Origin: CAXTSE01 sp964246985
GTDB taxonomy: Bacteria; Actinomycetota; Actinomycetes; Actinomycetales; Microbacteriaceae
NCBI GenBank assembly: GCA_964246985.1
Contig: CAXTSE010000009.1
Coordinates: 79,466-143,465 of the forward strand
Reading direction: 5' to 3'
DNA: 64,000 nt
In this document: piece after piece, positions 15,597-22,580 of the stretch
Numbering within the stretch: the first letter of the stretch is position 1
Layout: the number at the start of each line of letters is the position of its first letter
Made by a program: the position numbers and the translations under genes
The notes under the pieces: model-generated
What the model was told of the DNA's origin: nothing
The model's database searches: none
Seen by the model: the letters and a program-made list of their open reading frames with translations, nothing else

Positions 15597-15865
15597 GCTG
15601 ATGCTGCTCCTTGCTCGAGCTGGCGCTCGGTTCGATGGATCACCGCGGCCGCCATGAGGTCGATCGCGTCCTGCAGCTGCACGACGGCGAGGCCGCGGCG
15701 CTGTGGGTCTGACGAGTACGCGCCGAAGTGGTGCGCTCGGGACTGTCGCGCCATCCGCTTGAGCGCGGCGGCGAGGGTGCCTCGGTGCAGCTGCGCCTCG
15801 GCGTCGAGCTGCGCGCCGATGAACGCGAGGCGCTCGGCGATCAGGGCGGGCGTGTGCGCGGTCAT
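15593..15865 (-). CDS. Hypothetical helical early phage protein
   Basis: 90 residues from ATG 15865, nearly all helix (MTAHTPALIAERLAFIGAQL start, DAIDLMAAAVIHRTERQL near the end). Not recognised. Its start overlaps the stop of the HTH gene upstream. Confidence 0.6.
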   Translation of the reverse strand: MTAHTPALIAERLAFIGAQLDAEAQLHRGTLAAALKRMARQSRAHHFGAYSSDPQRRGLAVVQLQDAIDLMAAAVIHRTERQLEQGAASA

Positions 15866-16176
15866 GAGAGCTCCACTTCGGCGGCGATGTGATTGCGGAC
15901 GGACTGAGCGCTGCAGCCGATCTGCGCGGCGATCGCGCTCGGCTTGAGTCCCTGCGCGTGCAGCTGCAGGATGCGGCGCTTGTGATCGGCGGTGATGTGC
16001 ACGTAGGAGCGCTTCGCGGGCCGGGGCTTGCCGTGTACGGCGACGTCGACGATCGCGGCCACGAGCGAGCCGACCGTCGTGCTGCGCTTCGCGGCCTCGC
16101 GCTCGAGCACGAGGTAGGTCGACCCGCGCAGCTCTGTGCGGATCGGGACCGGGACGACGTCGCGCTGCTGGGTCAT
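15862..16176 (-). CDS. Helix-turn-helix DNA-binding protein
   Basis: 104 residues from ATG 16176. The C-terminal half (HITADHKRRILQLHAQGLKP then SAIAAQIGCSAQSVRNH) is a homeodomain/resolvase-like HTH: helix, turn, recognition helix ending VRNHI. The N-terminal part (VPVPIRTELRGSTYLVLERE) is beta-alpha-alpha and resembles a ribbon-helix-helix arm. It lies second to third in the early operon and may control early or late lytic transcription; no target is shown by the sequence. Confidence 0.7.
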   Translation of the reverse strand: MTQQRDVVPVPIRTELRGSTYLVLEREAAKRSTTVGSLVAAIVDVAVHGKPRPAKRSYVHITADHKRRILQLHAQGLKPSAIAAQIGCSAQSVRNHIAAEVELS

Positions 16177-16859
16177 GCTTCGACCGCCTGAGCTTCGCGC
16201 ATCTGTCGTCCGTGCCTGTCGTAGACCGAGCCATCGGCTCGCACCTGTGCGCAGCGGCCGCACCACGCGAGCGGGTCGTCGCCGTCGAAGACGTGCTCGC
16301 GCTTCGTGACCGGGCACCGCTCCCAGATCGCGTCTGAGAGAGAGTCGCCCGTAAGGGCGTCCTCCTTCGCTCCTGCGCGCGTACTGGTGCCGGTAGGTAG
16401 ACCCGGGTGTAGATCTTCTTCCGGATGTGCTTCTTTACTCGTGCGGTTATCCGCATGCGGGTTATCCGCACGCGGTGAATCCGAACGCGGATGATCGTCA
16501 TCCGGGAGCAGCTGCGGCTGTGCGCGCCGCCTGTCGGCCACTTCTGCGGGGTCCGTCAGCACCCACACCGACCCGCTGAGGCGGCCCGTGCGGCGATCGC
16601 GCAGCTGCTCGATCTCGAGGAAGTCGTGCCGCCTGAGCTCGTCGACCGCTGAGCGAATCGCGCTGATGCCCTCCTGGTTCGTGGCGGCCAGGGTCTTGAG
16701 CGTCACGACGTAGCCCTCGTCGTGACTCATGAGGATGCCGAGCAGGCAGCGGGCCTTCATGCTCAGCTGAGGGTTGCGCAGCCAGTCGTTCGGAATCTGT
16801 GTGTAGTTCCGCTCGAACGCGAGCCGGACCCGGCGCAGCCGGCCGTCGCCGCCGCTCAC
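16173..16859 (-). CDS. Winged-helix early protein, likely replication initiator/organiser
   Basis: 228 residues from GTG 16859. Residues about 12-100 form a winged helix typical of phage replisome organisers and helix-turn-helix Rep-like proteins (IPNDWLRNPQLSMKARCLLG then SAIRSAVDELRRHDFLEI). A low-complexity Asp/His/Pro/Arg-rich linker (about 115-165) leads to a C-terminal zinc-finger-like part (WERCPVTKREHVFDGDDPLA, then WCGRCAQ). Being the first sizeable gene left of the immunity region, it is a good candidate for the replication initiator; no other replication gene was found. Confidence 0.65.
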   Translation of the reverse strand: MSGGDGRLRRVRLAFERNYTQIPNDWLRNPQLSMKARCLLGILMSHDEGYVVTLKTLAATNQEGISAIRSAVDELRRHDFLEIEQLRDRRTGRLSGSVWVLTDPAEVADRRRAQPQLLPDDDHPRSDSPRADNPHADNRTSKEAHPEEDLHPGLPTGTSTRAGAKEDALTGDSLSDAIWERCPVTKREHVFDGDDPLAWCGRCAQVRADGSVYDRHGRQMREAQAVEA

Positions 16860-16954
16860 TGCGAGCCGATCGGCTGCAGCGCCATGATGACCGCGAGCTC
16901 GGCGAGCATGAGCCCGATCTCGGTGCCGATGATGATGAACGCTGTTCGTGTCAT
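16856..16954 (-). CDS. 32-residue hydrophobic protein, first lytic gene
   Basis: Runs from ATG 16952-16954 to TGA 16856-16858, which overlaps the GTG of the winged-helix gene. The peptide (MTRTAFIIIGTEIGLMLAEL start) is a single hydrophobic helix. It is the first reading frame after the divergent promoter region, in the position where Cro would lie in other phages, but it has no HTH. It may be a leader that couples translation to the next gene. Confidence 0.5.
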   Translation of the reverse strand: MTRTAFIIIGTEIGLMLAELAVIMALQPIGSQ

Positions 16955-16986
16955 GCCGATCAGTGTCGGCGCAGGATCGGCCTAAA

Positions 16987-17015
16987 CGTCACATTGTGGC
17001 ATTTACGGCGTGTCG
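16987..17015. promoter_or_regulatory. Immunity-region operator candidate 1
   Basis: Contains the palindrome CACATTGTG (16990-16998) and the block CGGCGTGTCG (17006-17015). It lies 33 bases before the first lytic gene and would overlap a leftward promoter. Both blocks recur at 12514-12535. Confidence 0.5.
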
Positions 17016-17035
17016 TGGCGTATCGCGCTCAGACC

Positions 17036-17046
17036 GCACATTGTGC
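17036..17046. promoter_or_regulatory. Immunity-region operator candidate 2
   Basis: GCACATTGTGC is a perfect 11-base palindrome around a central T, 12 bases before the repressor ATG. It shares CACATTGTG with the site at 16990; centres are 47 bases apart. The position suits repressor autoregulation. Confidence 0.55.
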
Positions 17047-17058
17047 GATCATGACGTT

Positions 17059-17313
17059 ATGACGATCACCATTCCTCAGTTCCAGGCGCACCACTATCTG
17101 CGCCTGGCCCTTGAATCTGCGGGGCTCGGCGTGAGCGAGGCGAGCGAGAAGCTCGACGTATCACGAGAGACCGTCAGCCGCTGGCTGAACGGCCGTGTCG
17201 CGCCGTCGACGCCCGTGCTGATGGCCTGGGCTCAGATGACCGGCGTCGATTACGACTGGCTGCGTGCGATGTGCGCCCGGAGGGATTCGAACCCCCAACC
17301 TTCTGATCCGTAG
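17059..17313 (+). CDS. Phage immunity repressor, prophage (truncated) form
   Basis: 84 residues in the lysogen. Cro/CI-type HTH: AGLGVSEASEKLDVSRETVS then RWLNGRVAPS, with the recognition helix around VSRETVSRWL (about residues 34-45). The last 14 residues (MCARRDSNPQPSDP) are read from the attachment core and from host DNA: the stop TAG 17311-17313 is the antisense of the tRNA-Arg anticodon loop. In the excised circle the frame instead continues at 1106 to give 124 residues with a cysteine-containing tail. This matches integration-dependent immunity, in which the short form is the active, stable repressor. Start ATG 17059 is the only ATG in frame near the HTH; there is no clear ribosome site. 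Confidence 0.85.
   Translation: MTITIPQFQAHHYLRLALESAGLGVSEASEKLDVSRETVSRWLNGRVAPSTPVLMAWAQMTGVDYDWLRAMCARRDSNPQPSDP
17270..17307. repeat. attR, right copy of the 38-bp attachment core
   Basis: Identical to 1068-1105. It ends at codon boundary GAT of the repressor frame and one base before the anticodon complement of the tRNA, so crossover exchanges the repressor 3' end while restoring the 3' half of the tRNA. Confidence 0.93.
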
Positions 17314-17344
17314 TCAGATGCTCTATCCGTTGAGCTACGGGCGC
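17272..17344 (-). tRNA. tRNA-Arg(ACG), attB gene of the prophage
   Basis: 73 bases with acceptor stem GCGCCCG/CGGGCGC, anticodon stem TCTGA/TCAGA, loop CTACGGA (anticodon ACG, complement at 17309-17311) and T-arm GGGGGTTCGAATCCCTC-like. CCA is not encoded. The 5' half is host DNA; the 3' half lies in the attachment core, so the tRNA stays intact after integration. Confidence 0.95.
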
Positions 17345-17374
17345 AGTGTGTCCGAAGACAACCTGTTGACTATA

Positions 17375-17767
17375 TCAGCGGTCGTCCGACTGTGCGTCCA
17401 GCACCCGGAGCTGCCGCTTGAGCGCCACCTGGCGGTACGACGCGTCGATGAGCTCGGCCAGCTCCTGCCAGTCCATGTCGTCGACGAGCGGCATCGCGAG
17501 CCACCCCGACGGGCCGAAGTAGGGCGGCGAGAAGACGCGTGGATCCTGCTTCAGGGCGGGTGCATCCGTCGGATCGGGCTTGAAGACGACCGTGAGCGGA
17601 TCGCGCATCGAGGAGCCGACCACGACGAAGATCTTCTTGCCTGCCCGGAATGTCGGCCGGCCCCAGGCGCCGACCTCCGCCGACTCGGGGAACCCGAGGC
17701 AGATCTCGCGTACTCGCTCGACGAGCGGATGCTGCGGATCGACGACCTCGGGGTGCGGCTCGGCCAT
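17375..17767 (-). CDS. MmcQ/YjbR family protein
   Basis: 130 residues from ATG 17767. The CyaY-like fold family is shown by CLGFPESAEVGAWGRPTFRA near residue 30 and the central IFVVVGSS and FSPPYFGPSGWLAMPL. The family is thought to bind DNA or small ligands; the role is not established. TACGCT (17774-17779) 6 bases before the ATG supports this start and a leaderless transcript. It is the first host gene right of the prophage. Confidence 0.85.
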   Translation of the reverse strand: MAEPHPEVVDPQHPLVERVREICLGFPESAEVGAWGRPTFRAGKKIFVVVGSSMRDPLTVVFKPDPTDAPALKQDPRVFSPPYFGPSGWLAMPLVDDMDWQELAELIDASYRQVALKRQLRVLDAQSDDR

Positions 17768-17837
17768 GCGACAAGCGTAGGGCGACCGCGTAGGGCGTCC
17801 ATAGGATCCGTCTAGGGAGCGCTGGTCGACTGCTCGC

Positions 17838-18692
17838 ATGACGACGAACTCGAGAGACTGGCGCACCCCCGACGGCACCCCCATCGACGAGGAGGATCGC
17901 GGCCTCGTCTACGACGTGCGCACCCTTGTCGACCGACGTGCGGCCCTCGGCCTCTTCGGGGGCGTGGCCCTCACCTCGCTGCTGGCGGCGTGCGCGTCGC
18001 CGGCCGCGTCATCGGAGAGCTCGCCCGGTGCCACCGGCACCGACACGAGCGCGGCCGCCGAGGGCGAGCTCGTCGAGATACCCGACGAGACGGGCGGCCC
18101 CTACCCCGGCGACGGCTCGAATGGCGTGAACGTGCTCGACGAGTCCGGGGTCGTGCGCAGCGACATCCGCTCGAGCTTCGGCGCATCGACGACCACCGCC
18201 GAGGGCGTGCCCCTCGGGATCCAGCTGACGGTGCGCGACGCTGCGAACGGGGACGCGCTGGCCGGTGGCGCGGTCTACCTCTGGCACTGCAACCGCGACG
18301 GCGAGTACTCGCTCTACTCGAGTGGGCTCGAGGACGAGAACTATCTGCGCGGCGTGCAGGAGATCGCGGCCGACGGACTCGTGACGTTCACGTCGATCTT
18401 CCCCGCGGCATACTCGGGCCGCTGGCCGCACATCCACTTCGAGGTGTACAGCGACGTCGCGACAGCTGTCGCCTCCGGGCCGATCGTCACGACCTCGCAG
18501 ATCGCACTGCCGAAGGAGGCATGCGAGGCCGCCTACGCGACGACCGGGTACGAGCAGAGCGTGCGCAATCTCGCCCAGACGAGCCTCGCATCCGACAACG
18601 TCTTCGGCGACGACGGCGGCATCCACCAGATCGCCTCGATGTCGGGATCGGTCAGCAGCGGCTACACCGCCGCGCTGACGATCGGGGTGTGA
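17838..18692 (+). CDS. Intradiol-dioxygenase-like secreted lipoprotein
   Basis: 284 residues. A twin-arginine/lipoprotein signal (RRAALGLFGGVALTSLLAAC) is followed by a Ser/Thr/Ala-rich linker and a dioxygenase beta-sandwich: GGPYPGDGSN, LWHCNRDGEYSLYS and GRWPHIHFEVY supply the Tyr and two His residues expected for the Fe(III) site of intradiol dioxygenases. Cytoplasmic family members cleave catechols; exported forms like this one are common in actinobacteria and their substrate is not known. Monocistronic, with a terminator right after the stop. Confidence 0.85.
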   Translation: MTTNSRDWRTPDGTPIDEEDRGLVYDVRTLVDRRAALGLFGGVALTSLLAACASPAASSESSPGATGTDTSAAAEGELVEIPDETGGPYPGDGSNGVNVLDESGVVRSDIRSSFGASTTTAEGVPLGIQLTVRDAANGDALAGGAVYLWHCNRDGEYSLYSSGLEDENYLRGVQEIAADGLVTFTSIFPAAYSGRWPHIHFEVYSDVATAVASGPIVTTSQIALPKEACEAAYATTGYEQSVRNLAQTSLASDNVFGDDGGIHQIASMSGSVSSGYTAALTIGV

Positions 18693-18724
18693 GGTCGGGC
18701 GGCCCCGTCCAGGGCGCCCGACCT
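18692..18724 (+). terminator. Terminator between dioxygenase and acidic protein genes
   Basis: AGGTCGGGCG (18692-18701) pairs with CGCCCGACCT (18715-18724), 10-bp stem and 13-nt loop, starting at the stop codon. It lies between convergent genes and may serve both. Confidence 0.65.
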
Positions 18725-18732
18725 GCTCGCCC

Positions 18733-18924
18733 CTATTTGGCGGGGGCGGGATCGATGTCGGGATCGGCTCCGGTCACCGGCTCCTCGACGGGCTCGGATC
18801 CGGGGCCGTCCTCCTCGACGGACTTCGGATCCCAGTCGGGCAGCTTGGACGGGTTCTCGACGGGGCCGCCGAACTCGCCGTCCTCGGAGGAGATGTGGTC
18901 GTTGGGGTTGTCGTGATGGGTCAT
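18733..18924 (-). CDS. Small acidic hypothetical protein
   Basis: 63 residues from ATG 18924, very rich in Asp, Glu and Pro (MTHHDNPNDHISSEDGEFGG start), without hydrophobic segments and probably unstructured. Not recognised. It is convergent with the dioxygenase gene. The 250 bases between this gene and 19176 hold no gene that can be supported: a hydrophobic minus-strand frame at about 19010-19125 lacks a start codon. Confidence 0.55.
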   Translation of the reverse strand: MTHHDNPNDHISSEDGEFGGPVENPSKLPDWDPKSVEEDGPGSEPVEEPVTGADPDIDPAPAK

Positions 18925-19140
18925 GACCGCACGGTACGCCCGCGCCGCCGCGAGCGCATCGGGTTGACAGATCCTTCGCAGGCGCTAGATCGCGCTGGTC
19001 ATGGCGTGAAGAGGCGCTGCAGGCCCGGCGCGGAGAGGGCGGCGACGACGAGTGCGACCGCCGCGGCCAGGATCGGGGCTGCGCCTCTCCTTCCCGCCCG
19101 CCTGCCGGCGGATCTTCTTCACAGCCCCTCCTGGCAGTGC

Positions 19141-19156
19141 TCGAACATATATTCGA
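19141..19156 (+). promoter_or_regulatory. LexA (SOS) box
   Basis: TCGAACATATATTCGA differs from the actinobacterial consensus TCGAAC-N4-GTTCGA at one position. It ends 8 bases before the -10 box of the HNH endonuclease gene, so LexA would cover the promoter. Confidence 0.75.
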
Positions 19157-19163
19157 ATGTCGC

Positions 19164-19169
19164 TAGACT
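19164..19169 (+). promoter_or_regulatory. Leaderless -10 box TAGACT
   Basis: TAGACT followed by 6 bases and GTG 19176; together with the SOS box it forms a compact damage-inducible promoter. Confidence 0.6.
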
Positions 19170-19175
19170 GGCGGC

Positions 19176-20582
19176 GTGATCAACCTCCTGCAATCGGCCC
19201 TCGACGCGGTTGTCGACCTGCCGTCGTGGGAGGGTCTGGAAGAGCTGTCCGACGACACCCTCCTCGCGGGTCAGCTCGCGTGGATCGCGGCGCAACGGCG
19301 CGTCACGGCGGGTGCGGCGCGCTTCGCGGCTGAGATCGCGCGACGGTCCGCCCGTGAGCTGGGTCACGCCGGCATGGCGCAGAAGGCGGGGGCGCGCAGT
19401 CCCGAGCAGCTGGTCGAACGACTGGCGGGGATCGGCTCCGACGAAGCGCGGGCGCTGGTCGGCGCGGGAGAGCTTCTGGCGTCGGGAGGCTCCGTGCACA
19501 CCCAGGCGGTGGCGGCGTCGATCGCCGACGGGTCAGTGTCGATCCTCGCGGCGCAGGCGATCCGGTCGGGGCTCGGCGAGCCGGGCGAGGGAGTGTCGGC
19601 CGAGGCGCTGGCCGATGCGGCCGAGCTGATGGTGACCGTCGCGCCCGAGATGACGGTGCGACGGGTGGCGCAGCAAGCGAGAGCTCTGCGCGATTCCCTC
19701 GACGCGGCGGGTGTGGCCGACCGGGAGCGGCTCGCCTACGAGAAGCGGTTCCTGCGCGTGACGGCCCAGGCCGACGGAATGACCCGCATTGCAGGACTGC
19801 TCGATTCCGAGTCGGCGGCGATCGTGACCGCCGCCTTCGATCAGGTGACCTCCCCGCGCCGAGGCGGGCCGCGCTTCGTGGATCCTGCTGCGGCGGAACG
19901 GTCGAGGCGGATCGTCGACGACCCGCGCACCACCGAGCAGCTGCTGCTGGACGCGTTCGTCGAGCTGGTCCGCATCGCGTCCGCCGCCGATGAGGGGCGG
20001 GTGTTCGTGCAACGACGACCCGCGGTCCAGCTGCACGTGCAGGTCGCCGACCTCGACAGCGACACCGGTGCCGCGCACCTCGAGGGGCAGACGGCGGCGG
20101 TGTCGACGTCGACAGCTCGGCGGTACGTCTGCTCGTCCGGAGCGGCGCCCATCCTGTTCGACGGCGACCGCGCGATCGACGTCGGCCGCACACAGCGGCT
20201 GCACACGGTCCGCCAGCGCACCGTCCTGGCGGCCCGCGATGGAGGATGCACGGCGCCAGGCTGCGACAGGCCGCCGTCCTGGACGGAGGTGCACCACCCT
20301 CGGGAGTGGTCCGAGGGTGGGGACACCTCGATCGAGAACGGGATCCTGCTGTGCCGCTTCCACCACCGGTGGGTGCACGAGCAGGGGTGGAGGATCCGGC
20401 CGCGGGGCGGCGGGTACGTGGCAGTGCCACCGCCGGGCAGTCGGCTCCGGGAATTCTCCATGGTGCAGCGCAATCCCGTGCCCGACCGCGCCCACGGGGA
20501 CGACCGTGTCCCCGTGCCCGACCGCGCCCACGGGGACGACCGCGCCCTGCAGGACGACCGTGCTCCCGCACCCGACGCGTAG
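19176..20582 (+). CDS. DUF222 / HNH endonuclease (13E12-like), probably SOS-induced
   Basis: 468 residues from GTG 19176. Residues about 1-300 are the helical DUF222 domain; about 345-410 carry an HNH nuclease (DGGCTAPGCDRPPSWTEVHH, then ENGILLCRFHHRWVHE). The 13E12 family is multicopy in actinobacteria and several mycobacterial members are LexA-controlled, which agrees with the box at 19141. The C terminus has two tandem copies of a 12-residue unit (VPDRAHGDDR core) from a 36-bp DNA repeat. The stop codon TAG is shared with the -10 box of menB. Confidence 0.88.
   Translation: MINLLQSALDAVVDLPSWEGLEELSDDTLLAGQLAWIAAQRRVTAGAARFAAEIARRSARELGHAGMAQKAGARSPEQLVERLAGIGSDEARALVGAGELLASGGSVHTQAVAASIADGSVSILAAQAIRSGLGEPGEGVSAEALADAAELMVTVAPEMTVRRVAQQARALRDSLDAAGVADRERLAYEKRFLRVTAQADGMTRIAGLLDSESAAIVTAAFDQVTSPRRGGPRFVDPAAAERSRRIVDDPRTTEQLLLDAFVELVRIASAADEGRVFVQRRPAVQLHVQVADLDSDTGAAHLEGQTAAVSTSTARRYVCSSGAAPILFDGDRAIDVGRTQRLHTVRQRTVLAARDGGCTAPGCDRPPSWTEVHHPREWSEGGDTSIENGILLCRFHHRWVHEQGWRIRPRGGGYVAVPPPGSRLREFSMVQRNPVPDRAHGDDRVPVPDRAHGDDRALQDDRAPAPDA
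20475..20546 (+). repeat. 36-bp tandem repeat in the C terminus of the HNH gene
   Basis: A 32-base block at 20475-20506 recurs at 20511-20542 with a 36-base period, followed by a degenerate partial copy. The unit keeps frame and encodes a Pro-Asp-Arg-Ala-His-Gly-Asp-Asp-Arg motif. Copy number is likely to vary between strains. Confidence 0.75.
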
Positions 20583-20592
20583 GCTTCGGGGC

Positions 20593-21498
20593 ATGGCTCC
20601 GGTGTCCGAGATCTTCGATGCAGCCCGCTGGACCGACGTCGACGGGTTCGACGCGCTCACCGACATCACGTACCACCACGACACCTCCGGGCGCATCGCC
20701 CGCATCGCGTTCAACCGGCCCGAGGTGCGCAACGCGTTCCGCCCGCACACCGTCGACGAGCTCTACCGCGCCCTCGACGACGCTCGCCGCAGCACCCGCA
20801 TCGGCGTCGTGCTGCTCACCGGCAACGGACCGAGCCCGAAAGACGGCGGATGGGCGTTCTGCTCGGGCGGCGACCAGCGCATCCGGGGCCGCGCGGGCTA
20901 CGAGTACGACCCGAGCGCCCCGGGCGGTGAGAACGCCGCCGGCGGTGCACGACTCCACATCCTCGAGGTGCAGCGCCTCATCCGCACCATGCCGAAGGTG
21001 GTCATCGCGGTCGTCCCCGGCTGGGCCGCAGGCGGCGGGCACTCGCTCGCGGTCGTCTGCGACCTCACGATCGCGAGCGCCGAGCACGGACGCTTCAAGC
21101 AGACGGATGCCGATGTCGGCTCGTTCGACGGCGGCTACGGCAGCGCCTACCTCGCGCGCCAGGTCGGCCAGAAGTTCGCACGAGAGATCTTCTTCCTAGC
21201 CGAGGAGTACAGCGCCCAGCGCGCCTACGAGATCGGGGCGATCAACGCTGTCGTGCCGCATGGCGAGCTGGAGTCGACGGCGATCCGCTGGGCCGAGACG
21301 GTCCTCACCAAGAGCCCCACGTCGATCCGCATGCTCAAGTTCTCGTTCAACGCCATCGACGACGGGCTCATGGGCCAGCAGGTGCTGGTCGGCGAAGCGA
21401 CCCGCCTCGCGTACGGCACCGACGAGGCCGCCGAGGGGCGGGACGCCTTCCTCGAGAAGCGCGACCCCGACTGGAGCCCCTACCCCTGGCCCTACTGA
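20593..21498 (+). CDS. menB: 1,4-dihydroxy-2-naphthoyl-CoA synthase
   Basis: 301 residues; the crotonase-fold enzyme that closes the second ring of the menaquinone precursor. Family marks: CSGGDQRIRGRAGYEY (oxyanion and substrate loop), GWAAGGGHSLAVVCDL, and DVGSFDGGYGS with the acidic residue of the actinobacterial type. It starts with a leaderless box (TAGGCT 20580-20585, 7 bases before ATG). The next two genes are also crotonases, joined by TGATG and ATGA overlaps. No other men gene is in the window, so this men gene stands apart from the rest here. Confidence 0.93.
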   Translation: MAPVSEIFDAARWTDVDGFDALTDITYHHDTSGRIARIAFNRPEVRNAFRPHTVDELYRALDDARRSTRIGVVLLTGNGPSPKDGGWAFCSGGDQRIRGRAGYEYDPSAPGGENAAGGARLHILEVQRLIRTMPKVVIAVVPGWAAGGGHSLAVVCDLTIASAEHGRFKQTDADVGSFDGGYGSAYLARQVGQKFAREIFFLAEEYSAQRAYEIGAINAVVPHGELESTAIRWAETVLTKSPTSIRMLKFSFNAIDDGLMGQQVLVGEATRLAYGTDEAAEGRDAFLEKRDPDWSPYPWPY

Positions 21499-22580
21499 TG
21501 GCGAGCGTCACCACTCCCGAGACCGACGGCCCGCCCCTCGTCGTCGAGCGCCGCGGCCGGCTGGGGCACCTGCTGCTCGACCGACCCCGCGCCATCAACG
21601 CCCTCACCCACGAGATGGTGCGGATCGCGACCGCCGCCCTCGAGGCCTGGCGCGACGATGACGCGGTCGCCACCGTCCTCATCAGCGGAGCCGGGGACCG
21701 CGGACTCTGCGCCGGTGGCGACATCGTGTCGATCTACCACGACGCCCGCGCGGGCGGTTCGGCGAGCGAGGCGTTCTGGCGCGACGAGTACACGCTGAAC
21801 GCGCTCATCGCCCGCTACCCCAAGCCCGTTGTGGCGCTGCAGGACGGCGTCACCCTCGGCGGCGGAATCGGCATCTCGGCCCACGGCAGCCACCGCATCG
21901 TCACCGAGACCTCGCAGCTGGGCATGCCCGAGACGACGATCGGCTTCGTGCCCGACGTGGGCGGCACCTGGCTGCTGGCCCGCGCCCCCGGCGAGAGCGG
22001 AACCCACGCGGCGCTCACCGCGGGCTCGTTCGGTGCTGCGGACGCGATCCACCTCGGCCTCTCCGACGCCTTCGTGCCGCGCGACAGGCTGCCCGAGCTC
22101 GCGACCGCCCTCGAGACCGACGACGCGGCTGCGGCGGTCGCGCGGTTCGCATCCGACCCGCCTCCCGGCACCCTCGCCGGGGGCGCCGCGTGGATCGACG
22201 CCGCCTACCGGGGCGATGACGTGCTGCGCATCCTCATCCGGCTCGCCGGATCGCCCGAGCCGGCCGCCCGCGCCGCCGCGGCCGCGATCGCGAGCAAGTC
22301 GCCGACCGCGCTCGCGGCGGCGCTCTCCTCGGTGCGCCGAGCGGCGGACGCGCCCGACCTCGAGACAGCGCTCGACTCCGAGTTCCGGGTGTCGGTGCGC
22401 ATGCTGGCCGAGCACGACCTGGCCGAGGGGATCCGCGCGCAGATGATCGACAAGGACCGCACCCCCGTGTGGGAGCCCGACAGCATCGGCGACGTCGATC
22501 CCGAGCACGTGGAGAGCCTGTTCGCACCGTTCGACGACGCCGCCCAGGAACTGGGTCTGAGCACAGGGAGACACCCATGA
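21498..22580 (+). CDS. 3-hydroxyisobutyryl-CoA hydrolase
   Basis: 360 residues, the length of HIBCH-type hydrolases rather than the 260 of simple hydratases. CAGGDIVSIYHDARAG, TLGGGIGISAHGSHRI and MPETTIGFVPDVGGT match the family, and the helical C-terminal extension (from about residue 200) is present. The enzyme releases 3-hydroxyisobutyrate in valine breakdown. ATG overlaps the menB stop. Together with the hydratase behind it, this suggests a branched-chain acyl-CoA role. Confidence 0.88.
   Translation: MASVTTPETDGPPLVVERRGRLGHLLLDRPRAINALTHEMVRIATAALEAWRDDDAVATVLISGAGDRGLCAGGDIVSIYHDARAGGSASEAFWRDEYTLNALIARYPKPVVALQDGVTLGGGIGISAHGSHRIVTETSQLGMPETTIGFVPDVGGTWLLARAPGESGTHAALTAGSFGAADAIHLGLSDAFVPRDRLPELATALETDDAAAAVARFASDPPPGTLAGGAAWIDAAYRGDDVLRILIRLAGSPEPAARAAAAAIASKSPTALAAALSSVRRAADAPDLETALDSEFRVSVRMLAEHDLAEGIRAQMIDKDRTPVWEPDSIGDVDPEHVESLFAPFDDAAQELGLSTGRHP

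Larger units (their letters stand above)
1068..17307. mobile_element. Complete temperate siphophage prophage integrated in tRNA-Arg(ACG)
   Basis: Bounded by a perfect 38-bp direct repeat. The interior has integrase, repressor, early DNA-binding genes, HNH, both terminase subunits, portal, protease-capsid, adaptor, tail genes, tape measure, lysin and holin. No disrupted gene was seen. The circular form would be about 16.2 kb, in the size class of very small actinobacterial siphoviruses (for example Arthrobacter cluster AN or Microbacterium cluster EE; known from general knowledge, not compared here). The plus strand carries the lysogeny genes (repressor, integrase, small genes). The minus strand carries one lytic operon in which most genes overlap by 1-4 bases (ATGA, GTGA or TGATG). 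Expected tail-assembly chaperone genes with a frameshift were not found. Confidence 0.95.

Noticed and set aside
19005..19130. Minus-strand hydrophobic small frame (AAAVALVVAALSAPGLQRLF)
   Set aside because: No ATG, GTG or TTG in frame before the hydrophobic segment; the overlapping GTG frame gives an Arg-rich peptide instead.
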